The position numbers and the translations under genes are program-made. From assembly GCF_014648555.1 (NCBI RefSeq), contig NZ_BMRI01000015.1, forward strand, positions 30,240 through 80,199: DNA of 49,960 bases. Reading direction: 5' to 3'. Origin of the DNA: Kitasatospora griseola. Its GTDB lineage: Bacteria > Actinomycetota > Actinomycetes > Streptomycetales > Streptomycetaceae. Shown one piece after another: positions 17,612-25,622 of the stretch. Under the pieces are notes generated by a model. It saw nothing but the letters and a program-made list of their open reading frames with translations. It searched no databases and was not told the DNA's origin. Position 1 is the first letter of the stretch. Each line of letters starts with the position of its first letter.

Positions 17612-17990
17612 GGGGATGATCGGTTTCGACAGTGGTAGTCGAAACAGGAGAAGCGAGCCGAGGAACGCGGCAATGATCTCGTTAACCATCTGTCGCAAAA
17701 AAATAATCGCCAACTCTAAGCGCGATTCCCAGCAGTTCGCTCTCGCTGCCTGATCAGCGAAAGTGAATGGGTGTCAGCCCGGGGCGTTCCCGACCCGGAT
17801 CCTGGCATAATCTAGGGAACTCAACCTTCCACCCCGGCCGCGGGGGTGGCGGGGAAACCAAACAGTGGCTGGGCCTGTTGGCGGCTTGTCCGCGTGACCG
17901 CCAGGGCCGAGAAACTCACAGCGGACTGCGCTCGGAGAAGTCCTGAATCCGCTCCACTGGACCCGGGTTCGATTCCCGGCATCTCCACCA
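17612..17990 (+). ncRNA. ssrA: Transfer-messenger RNA (tmRNA)
   Basis: A 379-nt RNA with the canonical 5' end (gggg atgatcggtttcgac) and 3' end (ggttcgattcccggcatctccacca). The 5' GGGGATG pairs with CATCTCC before the encoded CCA, allowing one G-U pair. The tag frame starts with the resume codon GCC at 17709 and ends with TGA at 17751, encoding ANSKRDSQQFALAA; the terminal ALAA is the protease-recognition signal. It works with SmpB to rescue stalled ribosomes. The 5' end is presumably matured by RNase P. A possible -35 TTGACG lies at 17534-17539, but no well-spaced -10 was found. Confidence 0.97.
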
Positions 17991-18005
17991 CCCCATGTGC
18001 ATCGC

Positions 18006-18035
18006 AGAGCCGTCCTCCGCCCGGAGGGCGGCTCT
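18006..18035 (+). terminator. tmRNA terminator
   Basis: 14-bp stem (18006-18019 with 18022-18035) containing a single G-U pair, starting 16 nt after the mature tmRNA 3' end. Confidence 0.8.
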
Positions 18036-18163
18036 CGTGCGTTCCGGAACGTGCGGTCCGGCCCGGGCCGCCCGCACGCTTCGGGGCGGGGGACCTCGTC
18101 GGCGGAACAGTTCATCCCTTAAGATCGTCCGTCCGCCTTTTTCTCCGCACCTCTGGGGGCTCC

Positions 18164-20464
18164 TTGGGCGCGCACGGCTCTGCCGAGCACCACACCGACA
18201 CTGTCCGCGACCGCGAGATCGCGGGGGAGCAGCAGCATCTCGACACCGTCTACCAACGGCTCGAGGAGAAGCTCGCCGAGGCGGAGTACATCCTGGAGGA
18301 CGCCGCGAAGCGCGTGCAGGTGGGCACACCCGGCGCGCTCGCCGAGCGTGACGCCCAGGTGTACCGCGCCGGCGCGCACCTGCAGCGACTCAACAACGAG
18401 TTCGAGGACTTCCTCTTCGGACGCATCGACCTCCAGCAGGCCGACGCGCCCGAGGAACACGGGATCCCCTCGCAGACACCGATGGACCCGGCCGACCCGG
18501 CGGTCGCCGAGAGCCTGCACATCGGCCGGCTCGGCGTGCTCGACGCCGAGTTCGGCCCGCTGGTGATCGACTGGCGGGCCCCCGCGGCCGCGCCGTTCTA
18601 CCGGGCCACACCGCTGGAGCCGGGCCGGGTGATCCGCCGCCGGGTGATCCGCTCCAAGGGCCGCAAGGTCATCGGCGTCGAGGACGACCTGCTGCGTCCC
18701 GACCTGACCCCGACGCTGGACGGCGAGGAACTCGCCGTGGTCGGCGACGGCGCGCTGATGGCGACGCTGGGCCGGGCCCGCGGCCACACGATGCGCGACA
18801 TCGTCTCGTCCATCCAGAAGGAACAGGACGAGGTGATCCGGGCCGCCGCGGCCGGCGCCACCCTGGTCACCGGCGGCCCCGGCACCGGCAAGACCGCCGT
18901 CGCCCTGCACCGCGCCGCGTTCCTGCTCTACCAGGACCGCCGCCGCTACGCGGGCGGCATCCTGGTGGTCAGCCCGACGGCGCTGCTGGTCTCCTACACC
19001 GAGGGCGTGCTGCCCTCGCTGGGCGAGGAGGGCCAGGTGGCGATCCGCGCGGTCGGCAGCCTGGTCGACGGCATCGAGGCCGGCCGCTACGACACCCCCG
19101 AGACGGCCCGGATCAAGGGCTCCTCGCGGATGGTGCAGCTGCTGCGCCGGGCCGCCCGCGCGGCCCTGGAGCTGGGCGCGCCGACCGAGCTGAAGGTGTT
19201 CGCCCGCGGCCGGGCGCTGCGGCTGGACGCCGGACGGCTGAAGACCGTGCGCGGCAACGTGGTCGGCGGCGGCGGCACCCCGCTGAACCTGCTGCGCCCG
19301 CGCGCCCGCCGCCTGCTGCTGGACGCGCTCTGGTCGGAGGCGGTCCGCGACCTGCCGAAGCCGGTCAGCCACGGCGAGCGCGAGCAGCGCCAGGAGGAGC
19401 GTGAGTCCTTCGACGAGTACGTGTCCGACGAGGCGGTGTTCCTGGACTTCCTGGACGCCTGGTGGCCGGCCGTCACCCCGCGCCGGGTGCTGGCCACGCT
19501 GCGCCAGCACCGGCACACCAACCGGATCGCCCGCCGGGCCGTCACCCCGGAGGAGTCCCGGCTGCTCGCGGCGTCCTGGCGGCACCTGGACGACCGGGGC
19601 GCCGGCGAGCTGTCGGCGCACGACGTGGCGCTGGTCGACGAACTGCAGGTGCTGCTCGGCGAGCCGGCCCGTCCGAAGGTCCGCGAGGTCGACGCGATGG
19701 ACCTGCTGACCGGCCTGGACGAAGTCACCACCTACGGCGAGCGGGCCTACGGGCGGCGCGAGCGCGAGAGGGTCCCGGAGGAGCGCCGCGAGTACGCGCA
19801 CGTCATCGTCGACGAGGCGCAGGACCTCACTCCGATGCAGTGGCGGATGATCGGCCGCCGCTCCCGGATGGCGACCTGGACGATCGTCGGCGACCCCGCG
19901 CAGTCGTCCTGGCCGTTCCCCGAGGAGGCGCAGGCGGCGATGGACGAGGTGCTGGCGGGCAAGCCGCGCCGCCGGCACACGCTGACGGTCAACTACCGCA
20001 ACCCGGCGGAGATCGCCGAGGTGGCGGCGAAGGTGCTGGCGCTGGCCGCGCCCGGCACCCCGTCGCCGAGCGCGGTCCGGGCGACCGGCGCGCACCCGCG
20101 GTTCGCGGCGGTCCGGGACACCGGCGCGGAGTCCTTCGGCAAGGCCGCCCGGGCCGAGCTGGAGCGGCTGCTGGCCGAGGTCGACGGCACCGTCGCGATC
20201 GTCGTCCCGATGGACCGCCGGGCGGAGGCCGCGAGCTGGGCCGAGGGCCTGGGCGAGCGGGTGGTGGCGCTGGGCAGCCTGGAGGCGAAGGGCCTGGAGT
20301 ACGACGCCACCGTGGTCGCCGACCCGACCGGCATCGCGGGCGAGTCGGAGGCGGGCCTGCGGGTGCTGTACGTGGCGCTGACCCGCGCCACCCAGCGGCT
20401 GACGGTGCTGTCCGGCCCGGACGACCTGCCGGATGCCGCCGGAGTCCCCGCCCTGCTGAAGTAG
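18164..20464 (+). CDS. HelD/HelR-type UvrD-like ATPase (RNA polymerase recycling factor)
   Basis: A 766-residue superfamily 1 ATPase. An N-terminal coiled coil (about 10-80, REIAGEQQHLDTVYQRLEEK) precedes helicase domain 1A with Walker A GGPGTGKTA (K243), a large insertion, the Walker B motif HVIVDEAQDLTP, motif III GDPAQSSWP and the C-terminal VALTRATQRL. This architecture is that of HelD proteins, which bind and release stalled or drug-bound RNA polymerase; actinobacterial HelR members are linked to rifamycin tolerance. TTG 18164 is the likeliest start because the coiled coil begins just after it, but the start is uncertain. Upstream lie TAAGAT (18120-18125) and an ECF-like GGAAC-N17-CGTC pair (18104-18129). 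No rifamycin-associated element was recognised. Confidence 0.82.
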   Translation: MGAHGSAEHHTDTVRDREIAGEQQHLDTVYQRLEEKLAEAEYILEDAAKRVQVGTPGALAERDAQVYRAGAHLQRLNNEFEDFLFGRIDLQQADAPEEHGIPSQTPMDPADPAVAESLHIGRLGVLDAEFGPLVIDWRAPAAAPFYRATPLEPGRVIRRRVIRSKGRKVIGVEDDLLRPDLTPTLDGEELAVVGDGALMATLGRARGHTMRDIVSSIQKEQDEVIRAAAAGATLVTGGPGTGKTAVALHRAAFLLYQDRRRYAGGILVVSPTALLVSYTEGVLPSLGEEGQVAIRAVGSLVDGIEAGRYDTPETARIKGSSRMVQLLRRAARAALELGAPTELKVFARGRALRLDAGRLKTVRGNVVGGGGTPLNLLRPRARRLLLDALWSEAVRDLPKPVSHGEREQRQEERESFDEYVSDEAVFLDFLDAWWPAVTPRRVLATLRQHRHTNRIARRAVTPEESRLLAASWRHLDDRGAGELSAHDVALVDELQVLLGEPARPKVREVDAMDLLTGLDEVTTYGERAYGRRERERVPEERREYAHVIVDEAQDLTPMQWRMIGRRSRMATWTIVGDPAQSSWPFPEEAQAAMDEVLAGKPRRRHTLTVNYRNPAEIAEVAAKVLALAAPGTPSPSAVRATGAHPRFAAVRDTGAESFGKAARAELERLLAEVDGTVAIVVPMDRRAEAASWAEGLGERVVALGSLEAKGLEYDATVVADPTGIAGESEAGLRVLYVALTRATQRLTVLSGPDDLPDAAGVPALLK

Positions 20465-20472
20465 CGACCAGC

Positions 20473-20508
20473 ACGAAGGCCCCCCACCAGGAGGTGGGGG
20501 GCCTTCGT
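20473..20508 (+). terminator. Strong terminator after the HelD-type gene
   Basis: Perfect 16-bp stem (20473-20488 with 20493-20508) and a 4-nt loop, 9 nt after the stop codon. Confidence 0.88.
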
Positions 20509-20792
20509 CAAGCAGAACACCGACCCGCCATGCTCGCCTCGCGGCAAGTGGTCCCTCGAAGGGACGAAGGTTGGGCCCGGGGGCTTGGATCGAGCCGGTG
20601 CCGTTCCAATGTAACGCATCCGGGCCCACGGGCAAGGAGGCCGCCGGTCGGGCCCGGGCCGGTTTGTCGGATCCGCACACTCAATGAACGTTATTTCTGG
20701 CTAGCCCTCGGTAGGTGCGACGATCGATACCTAGCATGCTGCGCGATTACCAGGCCGTACACGGTCTGCTGATTCTAGGAAGAAGGACGTCG
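20509..20792 (+). other. Leader/promoter region of the malic enzyme gene
   Basis: No gene is seen. The stretch contains a 6-bp hairpin (gtccct cga agggac, 20551-20565) and a spaced 9-bp inverted repeat (tgggcccgg at 20572-20580, ccgggccca at 20620-20628). A -10-like TAGCAT lies at 20732-20737. The inverted repeats lie upstream of that box, so they could be operator DNA rather than RNA structure. Confidence 0.4.
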
Positions 20793-22268
20793 ATGGCGAC
20801 GGTGCCCAGTGTCTCGAACTCGATCACGGTCCGGTTGGAGGTGCCGGCCACCGGCAACGCGGTGAGCTCCATCACCACCGCGGTCGAGTCCTCCGGCGGC
20901 TCGGTCACCGGCCTCGACGTCACCGCCTCCGGCCTGGAGGCGCTGCGCATCGACGTCACCGTGGCGGCGTCCTCGGTGGCGCACGGCCAGGAGATCGTCG
21001 AGAAGCTCCGCGCGATCGACGGCGTCACCATCGGGAAGGTCTCCGACCGGACGTTCCTGATGCACCTCGGCGGCAAGATCGAGATGTCCTCGAAGCTGCC
21101 GATCCGCAACCGTGACGACCTCAGCATGATCTACACCCCGGGCGTGGCCCGGGTGTGCATGGCGATCGCGGAGAACCCGGAGGACGCCCGCCGCCTGACC
21201 ATCAAGCGCAACTCGGTCGCGGTGGTCACCGACGGCTCGGCGGTGCTGGGCCTGGGCAACATCGGCCCGAAGGCCGCGCTGCCGGTGATGGAGGGCAAGG
21301 CGGCGCTGTTCAAGCGCTTCGCCGGCATCGACGCGTGGCCGCTCTGCCTGGACACCCAGGACGCCGACGAGATCGTGGCGATCGTCAAGGCCATCGCCCC
21401 GGGCTTCGCCGGCATCAACCTGGAGGACATCTCCGCGCCGCGCTGCTTCGAGATCGAGGCCCGGCTGCGCGAGGCGCTGGACATCCCGGTCTTCCACGAC
21501 GACCAGCACGGCACCGCGATCGTGGTGCTGGCCGCGCTGACCAACGCGCTGAAGGTGGTCGGCAAGGAGATCGGCGAGATCCGGGTCGTGATGAGCGGCG
21601 CCGGCGCCGCGGGCACCGCGATCCTCAAGCTGCTGATGGCCGCGGGCGTCTCGCACGCCACCGTGGCGGACGTGCAGGGCGTGGTCCACCTGGGCCGCGA
21701 GGACCTGAACGACAACCTGCGCTGGATCGCCGAGAACACCAACCGCTCCGGCCGCACCGGCACCCTCAAGGAGGCGGTGGCCGACGCCGACGTGTTCATC
21801 GGCGTCTCCGCCCCGAACGTGCTGGACGGCGACGACCTGGCCACCATGGCCAAGGACGCGATCGTCTTCGCGCTGGCCAACCCCGACCCGGAGGTCGACC
21901 CGGCGGTGGCCCGGCAGACCGCCGCGGTGGTCGCCACCGGCCGCAGCGACTTCCCCAACCAGATCAACAACGTGCTGGTCTTCCCGGGCGTCTTCCGCGG
22001 CCTGCTGGACGCCCAGTCCAGCAGCGTCGACACCGAGATGATGCTGGCCGCCGCCCGTGCGCTGGCCACCACCGTCACCGACGACGAGCTGAACCCGAAC
22101 TACATCATCCCCAGCGTCTTCCACCCGGGCGTCGCCAAGACCGTCGCCACGGCCGTCCGGGACGCCGCCGTGGCGGCCCGTGGCGACGCGGAGACGGCCC
22201 CGTCGAAGCCCACCCCGGGCATCGTCGGAACGCTCGACACCGCCGCGTTCCCGGCCGTTCAGCTCTGA
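20793..22268 (+). CDS. NAD-dependent malic enzyme with N-terminal ACT domain
   Basis: A 491-residue enzyme that oxidatively decarboxylates malate to pyruvate. Residues about 10-85 form an ACT-like regulatory domain (ITVRLEVPATGNAVSSI). The catalytic part has the malic-enzyme signatures MIYTPGVARV, NSVAVVTDGSAVLGLGNIG, FHDDQHGTAIV and the Rossmann motif GAGAAGTAIL. The C-terminus lacks a phosphotransacetylase domain, so this is the short form. The ATG at 20793 has AGAAGGA upstream. It likely feeds pyruvate or balances the TCA cycle; the ACT domain suggests control by a small effector that cannot be named. Confidence 0.93.
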   Translation: MATVPSVSNSITVRLEVPATGNAVSSITTAVESSGGSVTGLDVTASGLEALRIDVTVAASSVAHGQEIVEKLRAIDGVTIGKVSDRTFLMHLGGKIEMSSKLPIRNRDDLSMIYTPGVARVCMAIAENPEDARRLTIKRNSVAVVTDGSAVLGLGNIGPKAALPVMEGKAALFKRFAGIDAWPLCLDTQDADEIVAIVKAIAPGFAGINLEDISAPRCFEIEARLREALDIPVFHDDQHGTAIVVLAALTNALKVVGKEIGEIRVVMSGAGAAGTAILKLLMAAGVSHATVADVQGVVHLGREDLNDNLRWIAENTNRSGRTGTLKEAVADADVFIGVSAPNVLDGDDLATMAKDAIVFALANPDPEVDPAVARQTAAVVATGRSDFPNQINNVLVFPGVFRGLLDAQSSSVDTEMMLAAARALATTVTDDELNPNYIIPSVFHPGVAKTVATAVRDAAVAARGDAETAPSKPTPGIVGTLDTAAFPAVQL

Positions 22269-22707
22269 GTCGGTGAGCGCCCGGCGCGTTCGTCGCACCC
22301 CGATTGCGGCGAACGTGCCGGATCCCTTGCGACACAAGGGAAAGGGGCGTGTTTGGGCTTGTCGGTGCCAGGGCGTACGGTAGCCCTGCGACGGGGTGGC
22401 GTGTCCGACAAGTACGGAACGTCCCTTGTTGCGCAACGGCGTGTCGTCCCGGCCGCCGCCCGCCCCGGCCACCCCGGAGCCGACGGAGCGTCACACCTCT
22501 GTCCGGTGGGCGCTGTTCGGGTCAACCACGCCGGTGCCCGATTGGCTTTCTCAGTGCCGGTCGGGGCAGGATTCGTACCCAGGCGGGCAGTTTGCGGCGC
22601 TTCGCGGTGCGAGCCCGGCCCCTGACCACCCCTCGCCTGAACGAGCACCGTCGCGCGGACCGGCCATGCCTCCGCGCACGGCAGAGCAACAGACCACAGG
22701 AGTACAC
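22269..22707 (+). other. Intergenic region upstream of hup
   Basis: 439 bases with no convincing gene on either strand. A perfect 10-bp palindrome, GTTGCGCAAC, lies at 22428-22437. Several -10-like boxes (for example TACGGT near 22376) are possible but none has a clear -35. It most likely holds the hup promoter and a long leader. Confidence 0.4.
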
Positions 22708-22989
22708 ATGAACCGCAGTGAGCTGGTGGCCGCGCTGGCCGAGCGCGCCGAGGTGACCCGCAAGGACGCCGACGCCGTGCTGGCCGCCTTCGCCGAGATC
22801 ACCGGCGAGGTCGTCGCCAAGGGCGACGAGAAGGTCACCATCCCCGGTTTCCTGACCTTCGAGCGCACCCTGCGCGCCGCCCGCACCGCCCGCAACCCGC
22901 AGACCGGCGAGCCGATCCAGATCGCCGAGGGCTTCAGCGTCAAGGTGAGCGCCGGCTCGAAGCTGAAGGAAGCCGCGAAGGGCAAGTGA
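22708..22989 (+). CDS. hup: DNA-binding protein HU
   Basis: A 93-residue histone-like protein with the complete HU fold: NRSELVAALAERAEVTRKDA at the start, the signature IPGFLTFERTLRAARTARNPQTG containing the arm prolines, and the short form ending at KEAAKGK without the long lysine-rich tail of HupS-type proteins. It bends and compacts the nucleoid. The ribosome binding site CAGGAG is 5 nt from the ATG. It is convergent with murA across a strong shared hairpin. Confidence 0.96.
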   Translation: MNRSELVAALAERAEVTRKDADAVLAAFAEITGEVVAKGDEKVTIPGFLTFERTLRAARTARNPQTGEPIQIAEGFSVKVSAGSKLKEAAKGK

Positions 22990-23005
22990 CCCTCCGCTGA
23001 ACGCA

Positions 23006-23044
23006 CCGGTGGCCGGTCTCCCCTCGGGGGAGGCCGGCCACCGG
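23006..23044. terminator. Bidirectional terminator between hup and murA
   Basis: 18-bp stem (23006-23023 with 23027-23044) with one G-U pair and a 3-nt loop, between convergent genes. Confidence 0.85.
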
Positions 23045-23064
23045 CTTGTGCGGGCCCTGCGCGG

Positions 23065-24420
23065 TCAGGCGGTCAGCTGGACCTCGGCCGACTCGACCTC
23101 CGACGGCAGCTCGATGTGCGCGCCCAGGTCGCGCAGCTTGTCCATGAAGTTCTCGTAGCCGCGGTTGATCAGGTCGATGCCGTGCACCGTGGAGGTGCCC
23201 TCGGCGGCCAGCGCCGCGATCAGGTACGAGAAGCCGCCGCGAAGGTCGGGGATGACCAGCTCGCCGCCCATCAGCTTGGACGGGCCGGAGACCACCGCGG
23301 AGTGCTTGAAGTTGCGGGCCCCGAACCGGCACGGGGTGCCGCCCAGGCACTCGCGGTACAGCTGGATGTGGGCGCCCATCTGGTTCAGCGCGCCGGTGAA
23401 GCCCAGCCGGGACTCGTACACCGTCTCGTGCACGATCGACAGGCCGGTGGCCTGGGTCAGCGCCACCACCAGCGGCTGCTGCCAGTCGGTCTGGAAGCCC
23501 GGGTGCACGTCGGTCTCCAGGGCGATCGCCTTGAGCTCGCCGCCCGGGTGCCAGAACCGGATGCCCGCGTCGTCGATCTCGTAGGCGCCGCCGACCTTCC
23601 GGAAGGTGTTCAGGAAGGTCATCATCGGGATCTGCTCGGCGCCGCGGACGTAGATGTCGCCCTTGGTGGCCAGCGCCGCGCAGGCCCACGAGGCGGCCTC
23701 CAGGCGGTCCGGCAGCGCCCGGTGGGTGTAGCCGTCCAGCTCGTCCACACCGGTGATCAGGATGGTGCGGTCGGTGCCCAGCGAGATGATCGCGCCCATC
23801 TTCTGCAGCACGCAGATCAGGTCGACGATCTCCGGCTCGATCGCGGCGTTGCGCAGCTCGGTGACGCCCTCGGCGAGCACCGCGGTCAGCAGCACCTGCT
23901 CGGTGGCGCCGACCGACGGGTACGGCAGCTCGATCTTGGTGCCGCGCAGCCGCTGGGTGGCCACCAGGTAGGTGCCCTGCGGGTGCTTCTCGATGGTGGC
24001 GCCGAACTGGCGCAGCACCTCGAAGTGGAAGTCCACCGGCCGGCCGCCGATGTCGCAGCCGCCCAGGCCCGGGATGAAGGCGTGGCCGAGGCGGTGCAGC
24101 AGCGGGCCGCAGAACAGGATCGGGATGCGCGAGGAGCCGGCGTGCGCGTCGATGTCCGCCACGTTGGCGCTCTCGACGTGCGACGGGTCGAGGATCAGCT
24201 CGCCCTCCTCGTCGCCGGTGCGGACGGTGACCCCGTGCAGCTGCAGCAGGCCGCGGACGACCTTGACGTCCCGGATGTCCGGCACGCTGCGCAGTCTGCT
24301 GGGGCCCTGGCCGAGCAGCGCGGCGACCATGGCCTTGGGGACCAGGTTCTTGGCGCCGCGGATCTGGATCTCGCCTTCGAGCGGGTTTCCGCCGTGGACC
24401 AGCAGGACGTCGTCGGTCAT
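23065..24420 (-). CDS. murA: UDP-N-acetylglucosamine 1-carboxyvinyltransferase
   Basis: A 451-residue enzyme that transfers enolpyruvate from PEP to UDP-GlcNAc, the first committed step of peptidoglycan synthesis. The start IRGAKNLVPKAMVAALL carries the active-site lysine. The fosfomycin-reactive cysteine is present (C122, in GGCDIGGRPVDFH), and the late motif DVHPGFQTDWQQP holds the catalytic aspartate. Cys rather than Asp at the loop predicts fosfomycin sensitivity of this isozyme. The KNLVPKAM variant of the usual KNAALP motif marks the streptomycete branch; a second murA may exist elsewhere. A -10-like TACCAT (minus strand, 24501-24496) lies about 75 nt before the ATG. Confidence 0.95.
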   Translation of the reverse strand: MTDDVLLVHGGNPLEGEIQIRGAKNLVPKAMVAALLGQGPSRLRSVPDIRDVKVVRGLLQLHGVTVRTGDEEGELILDPSHVESANVADIDAHAGSSRIPILFCGPLLHRLGHAFIPGLGGCDIGGRPVDFHFEVLRQFGATIEKHPQGTYLVATQRLRGTKIELPYPSVGATEQVLLTAVLAEGVTELRNAAIEPEIVDLICVLQKMGAIISLGTDRTILITGVDELDGYTHRALPDRLEAASWACAALATKGDIYVRGAEQIPMMTFLNTFRKVGGAYEIDDAGIRFWHPGGELKAIALETDVHPGFQTDWQQPLVVALTQATGLSIVHETVYESRLGFTGALNQMGAHIQLYRECLGGTPCRFGARNFKHSAVVSGPSKLMGGELVIPDLRGGFSYLIAALAAEGTSTVHGIDLINRGYENFMDKLRDLGAHIELPSEVESAEVQLTA

Positions 24421-24638
24421 CGTTCTCGCAATCCGGGTGCGCAGGGGAGGTTTTCGGCTGCGGAGCTGAGGGAACGGCCCTTCGCCACCTCATAGATGGT
24501 AGAGGGTGGGCGATTGGTTCCCGTGTGCCCTATTGGTGATCATGCTGTGAGGCGTGCCGACCGGCACCGCCATTGGGCCGGACGGGTGGCCCTGCGCACG
24601 GCCTGCCGGGTGTCCCGCAGGGCCCGTCGGGAGGCATC

Positions 24639-25217
24639 ATGGCAGGCATGGAAGCGGCCCCCGTGCTCACCGGCCGACTGCTCGTGGCCACGCCCGTGCT
24701 GACGGACCCGAACTTCGCCAGGTCGGTCGTCCTGCTGCTCGACCACGACTCCCAGGGGGCGCTCGGGGTGGTGCTCAACCGGCCCACCCCGGTGGACGTG
24801 GCCGCCGTGCTGGACGGCTGGGCCGCGCTGGCCGGCGACCCCGCGGTGGTGTTCCAGGGCGGGCCGGTCGGGCTGGACTCGGCGCTGGCGATCGCCGTGG
24901 TGCCCGGCGAGGAGACCCACCCGGGGCCGCTCGGCTGGCGGCGGGTGCACGGGGCGATCGGCCTGGTCGACCTGGAGGCCCCGCCGGAGGTGCTGGCCGG
25001 GGTGCTCGGCGGCATGCGGGTGTTCGCCGGCTACGCGGGCTGGTCGCCGGGCCAGCTGGAGCAGGAGATCGCCGAGGGCGCCTGGTACCCGGTGGAGTGC
25101 GAGGCCGGCGACGTCTCCTGCGTCGAGCCGGACCGGATGTGGCGGGCCGTGCTGCGCCGCCAGCGCGGGCCGCTGGCGATGCTCGCCACCTACCCGGACG
25201 ACCCGACGCTGAACTGA
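24639..25217 (+). CDS. YqgE/AlgH family protein (DUF179)
   Basis: A 192-residue soluble protein with the family pattern LTGRLLVATPVLTDPNFARSVVLLLDH, GALGVVLNRPT, the central VFQGGPVG, and RVFAGYAGWSPGQLEQEI. The molecular function of the family is unresolved. ATG 24639 has GGGAGG four bases upstream; ATG 24648 is a close alternative. It is divergent from murA, the spacer holding both promoters. A DUF3039 gene follows. Confidence 0.9.
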   Translation: MAGMEAAPVLTGRLLVATPVLTDPNFARSVVLLLDHDSQGALGVVLNRPTPVDVAAVLDGWAALAGDPAVVFQGGPVGLDSALAIAVVPGEETHPGPLGWRRVHGAIGLVDLEAPPEVLAGVLGGMRVFAGYAGWSPGQLEQEIAEGAWYPVECEAGDVSCVEPDRMWRAVLRRQRGPLAMLATYPDDPTLN

Positions 25218-25263
25218 CCGGCGGGCCGGTTCCACATGGTGGCCGGGTTCCGGGCGGCCCCCA

Positions 25264-25269
25264 TAGACT
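25264..25269 (+). promoter_or_regulatory. Leaderless-type -10 box for the DUF3039 gene
   Basis: TAGACT, 8 nt, then ATG 25278, with no ribosome binding site. Confidence 0.45.
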
Positions 25270-25277
25270 TGGCACCC

Positions 25278-25553
25278 ATGAGCACTCTTGAGCCCGAGCG
25301 CGGCCTCGGCACCGGCACCCTGGTCGAGCCCGTCCCGCAGACTTCGCACGGGGACGGCGACCACGAGCGCTTCGCCCACTACGTCCAGAAGGACAAGATC
25401 ATGGAGAGCGCGCTCTCCGGGTCCCCCGTGGTGGCGCTGTGCGGCAAGGTCTGGGTGCCCGGCCGCGACCCGAAGAAGTACCCGGTCTGCCCGATGTGCA
25501 AGGAGATCTTCGACGGGCTGAACAACCCGGGCGGGGACGACAAGAAGGACTGA
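25278..25553 (+). CDS. DUF3039 family protein
   Basis: A 91-residue actinobacterial protein. The core HYVQKDKIMESALSGSPVVALCGKVWVPGRDP leads to CPMCKEIFD, so three cysteines plus an upstream His (HYVQ) could bind one zinc. The function is unknown. It is commonly found beside yqgE in streptomycetes, as here. The -10 box just before the ATG suggests a leaderless transcript of its own. Confidence 0.85.
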   Translation: MSTLEPERGLGTGTLVEPVPQTSHGDGDHERFAHYVQKDKIMESALSGSPVVALCGKVWVPGRDPKKYPVCPMCKEIFDGLNNPGGDDKKD

Positions 25554-25622
25554 CCGTCCGGTCGGAGCGAAGCCCCCGAGTGGTCTATGCCAATCGGGGT
25601 GAACCGGGGCAGGATGAGGCGC

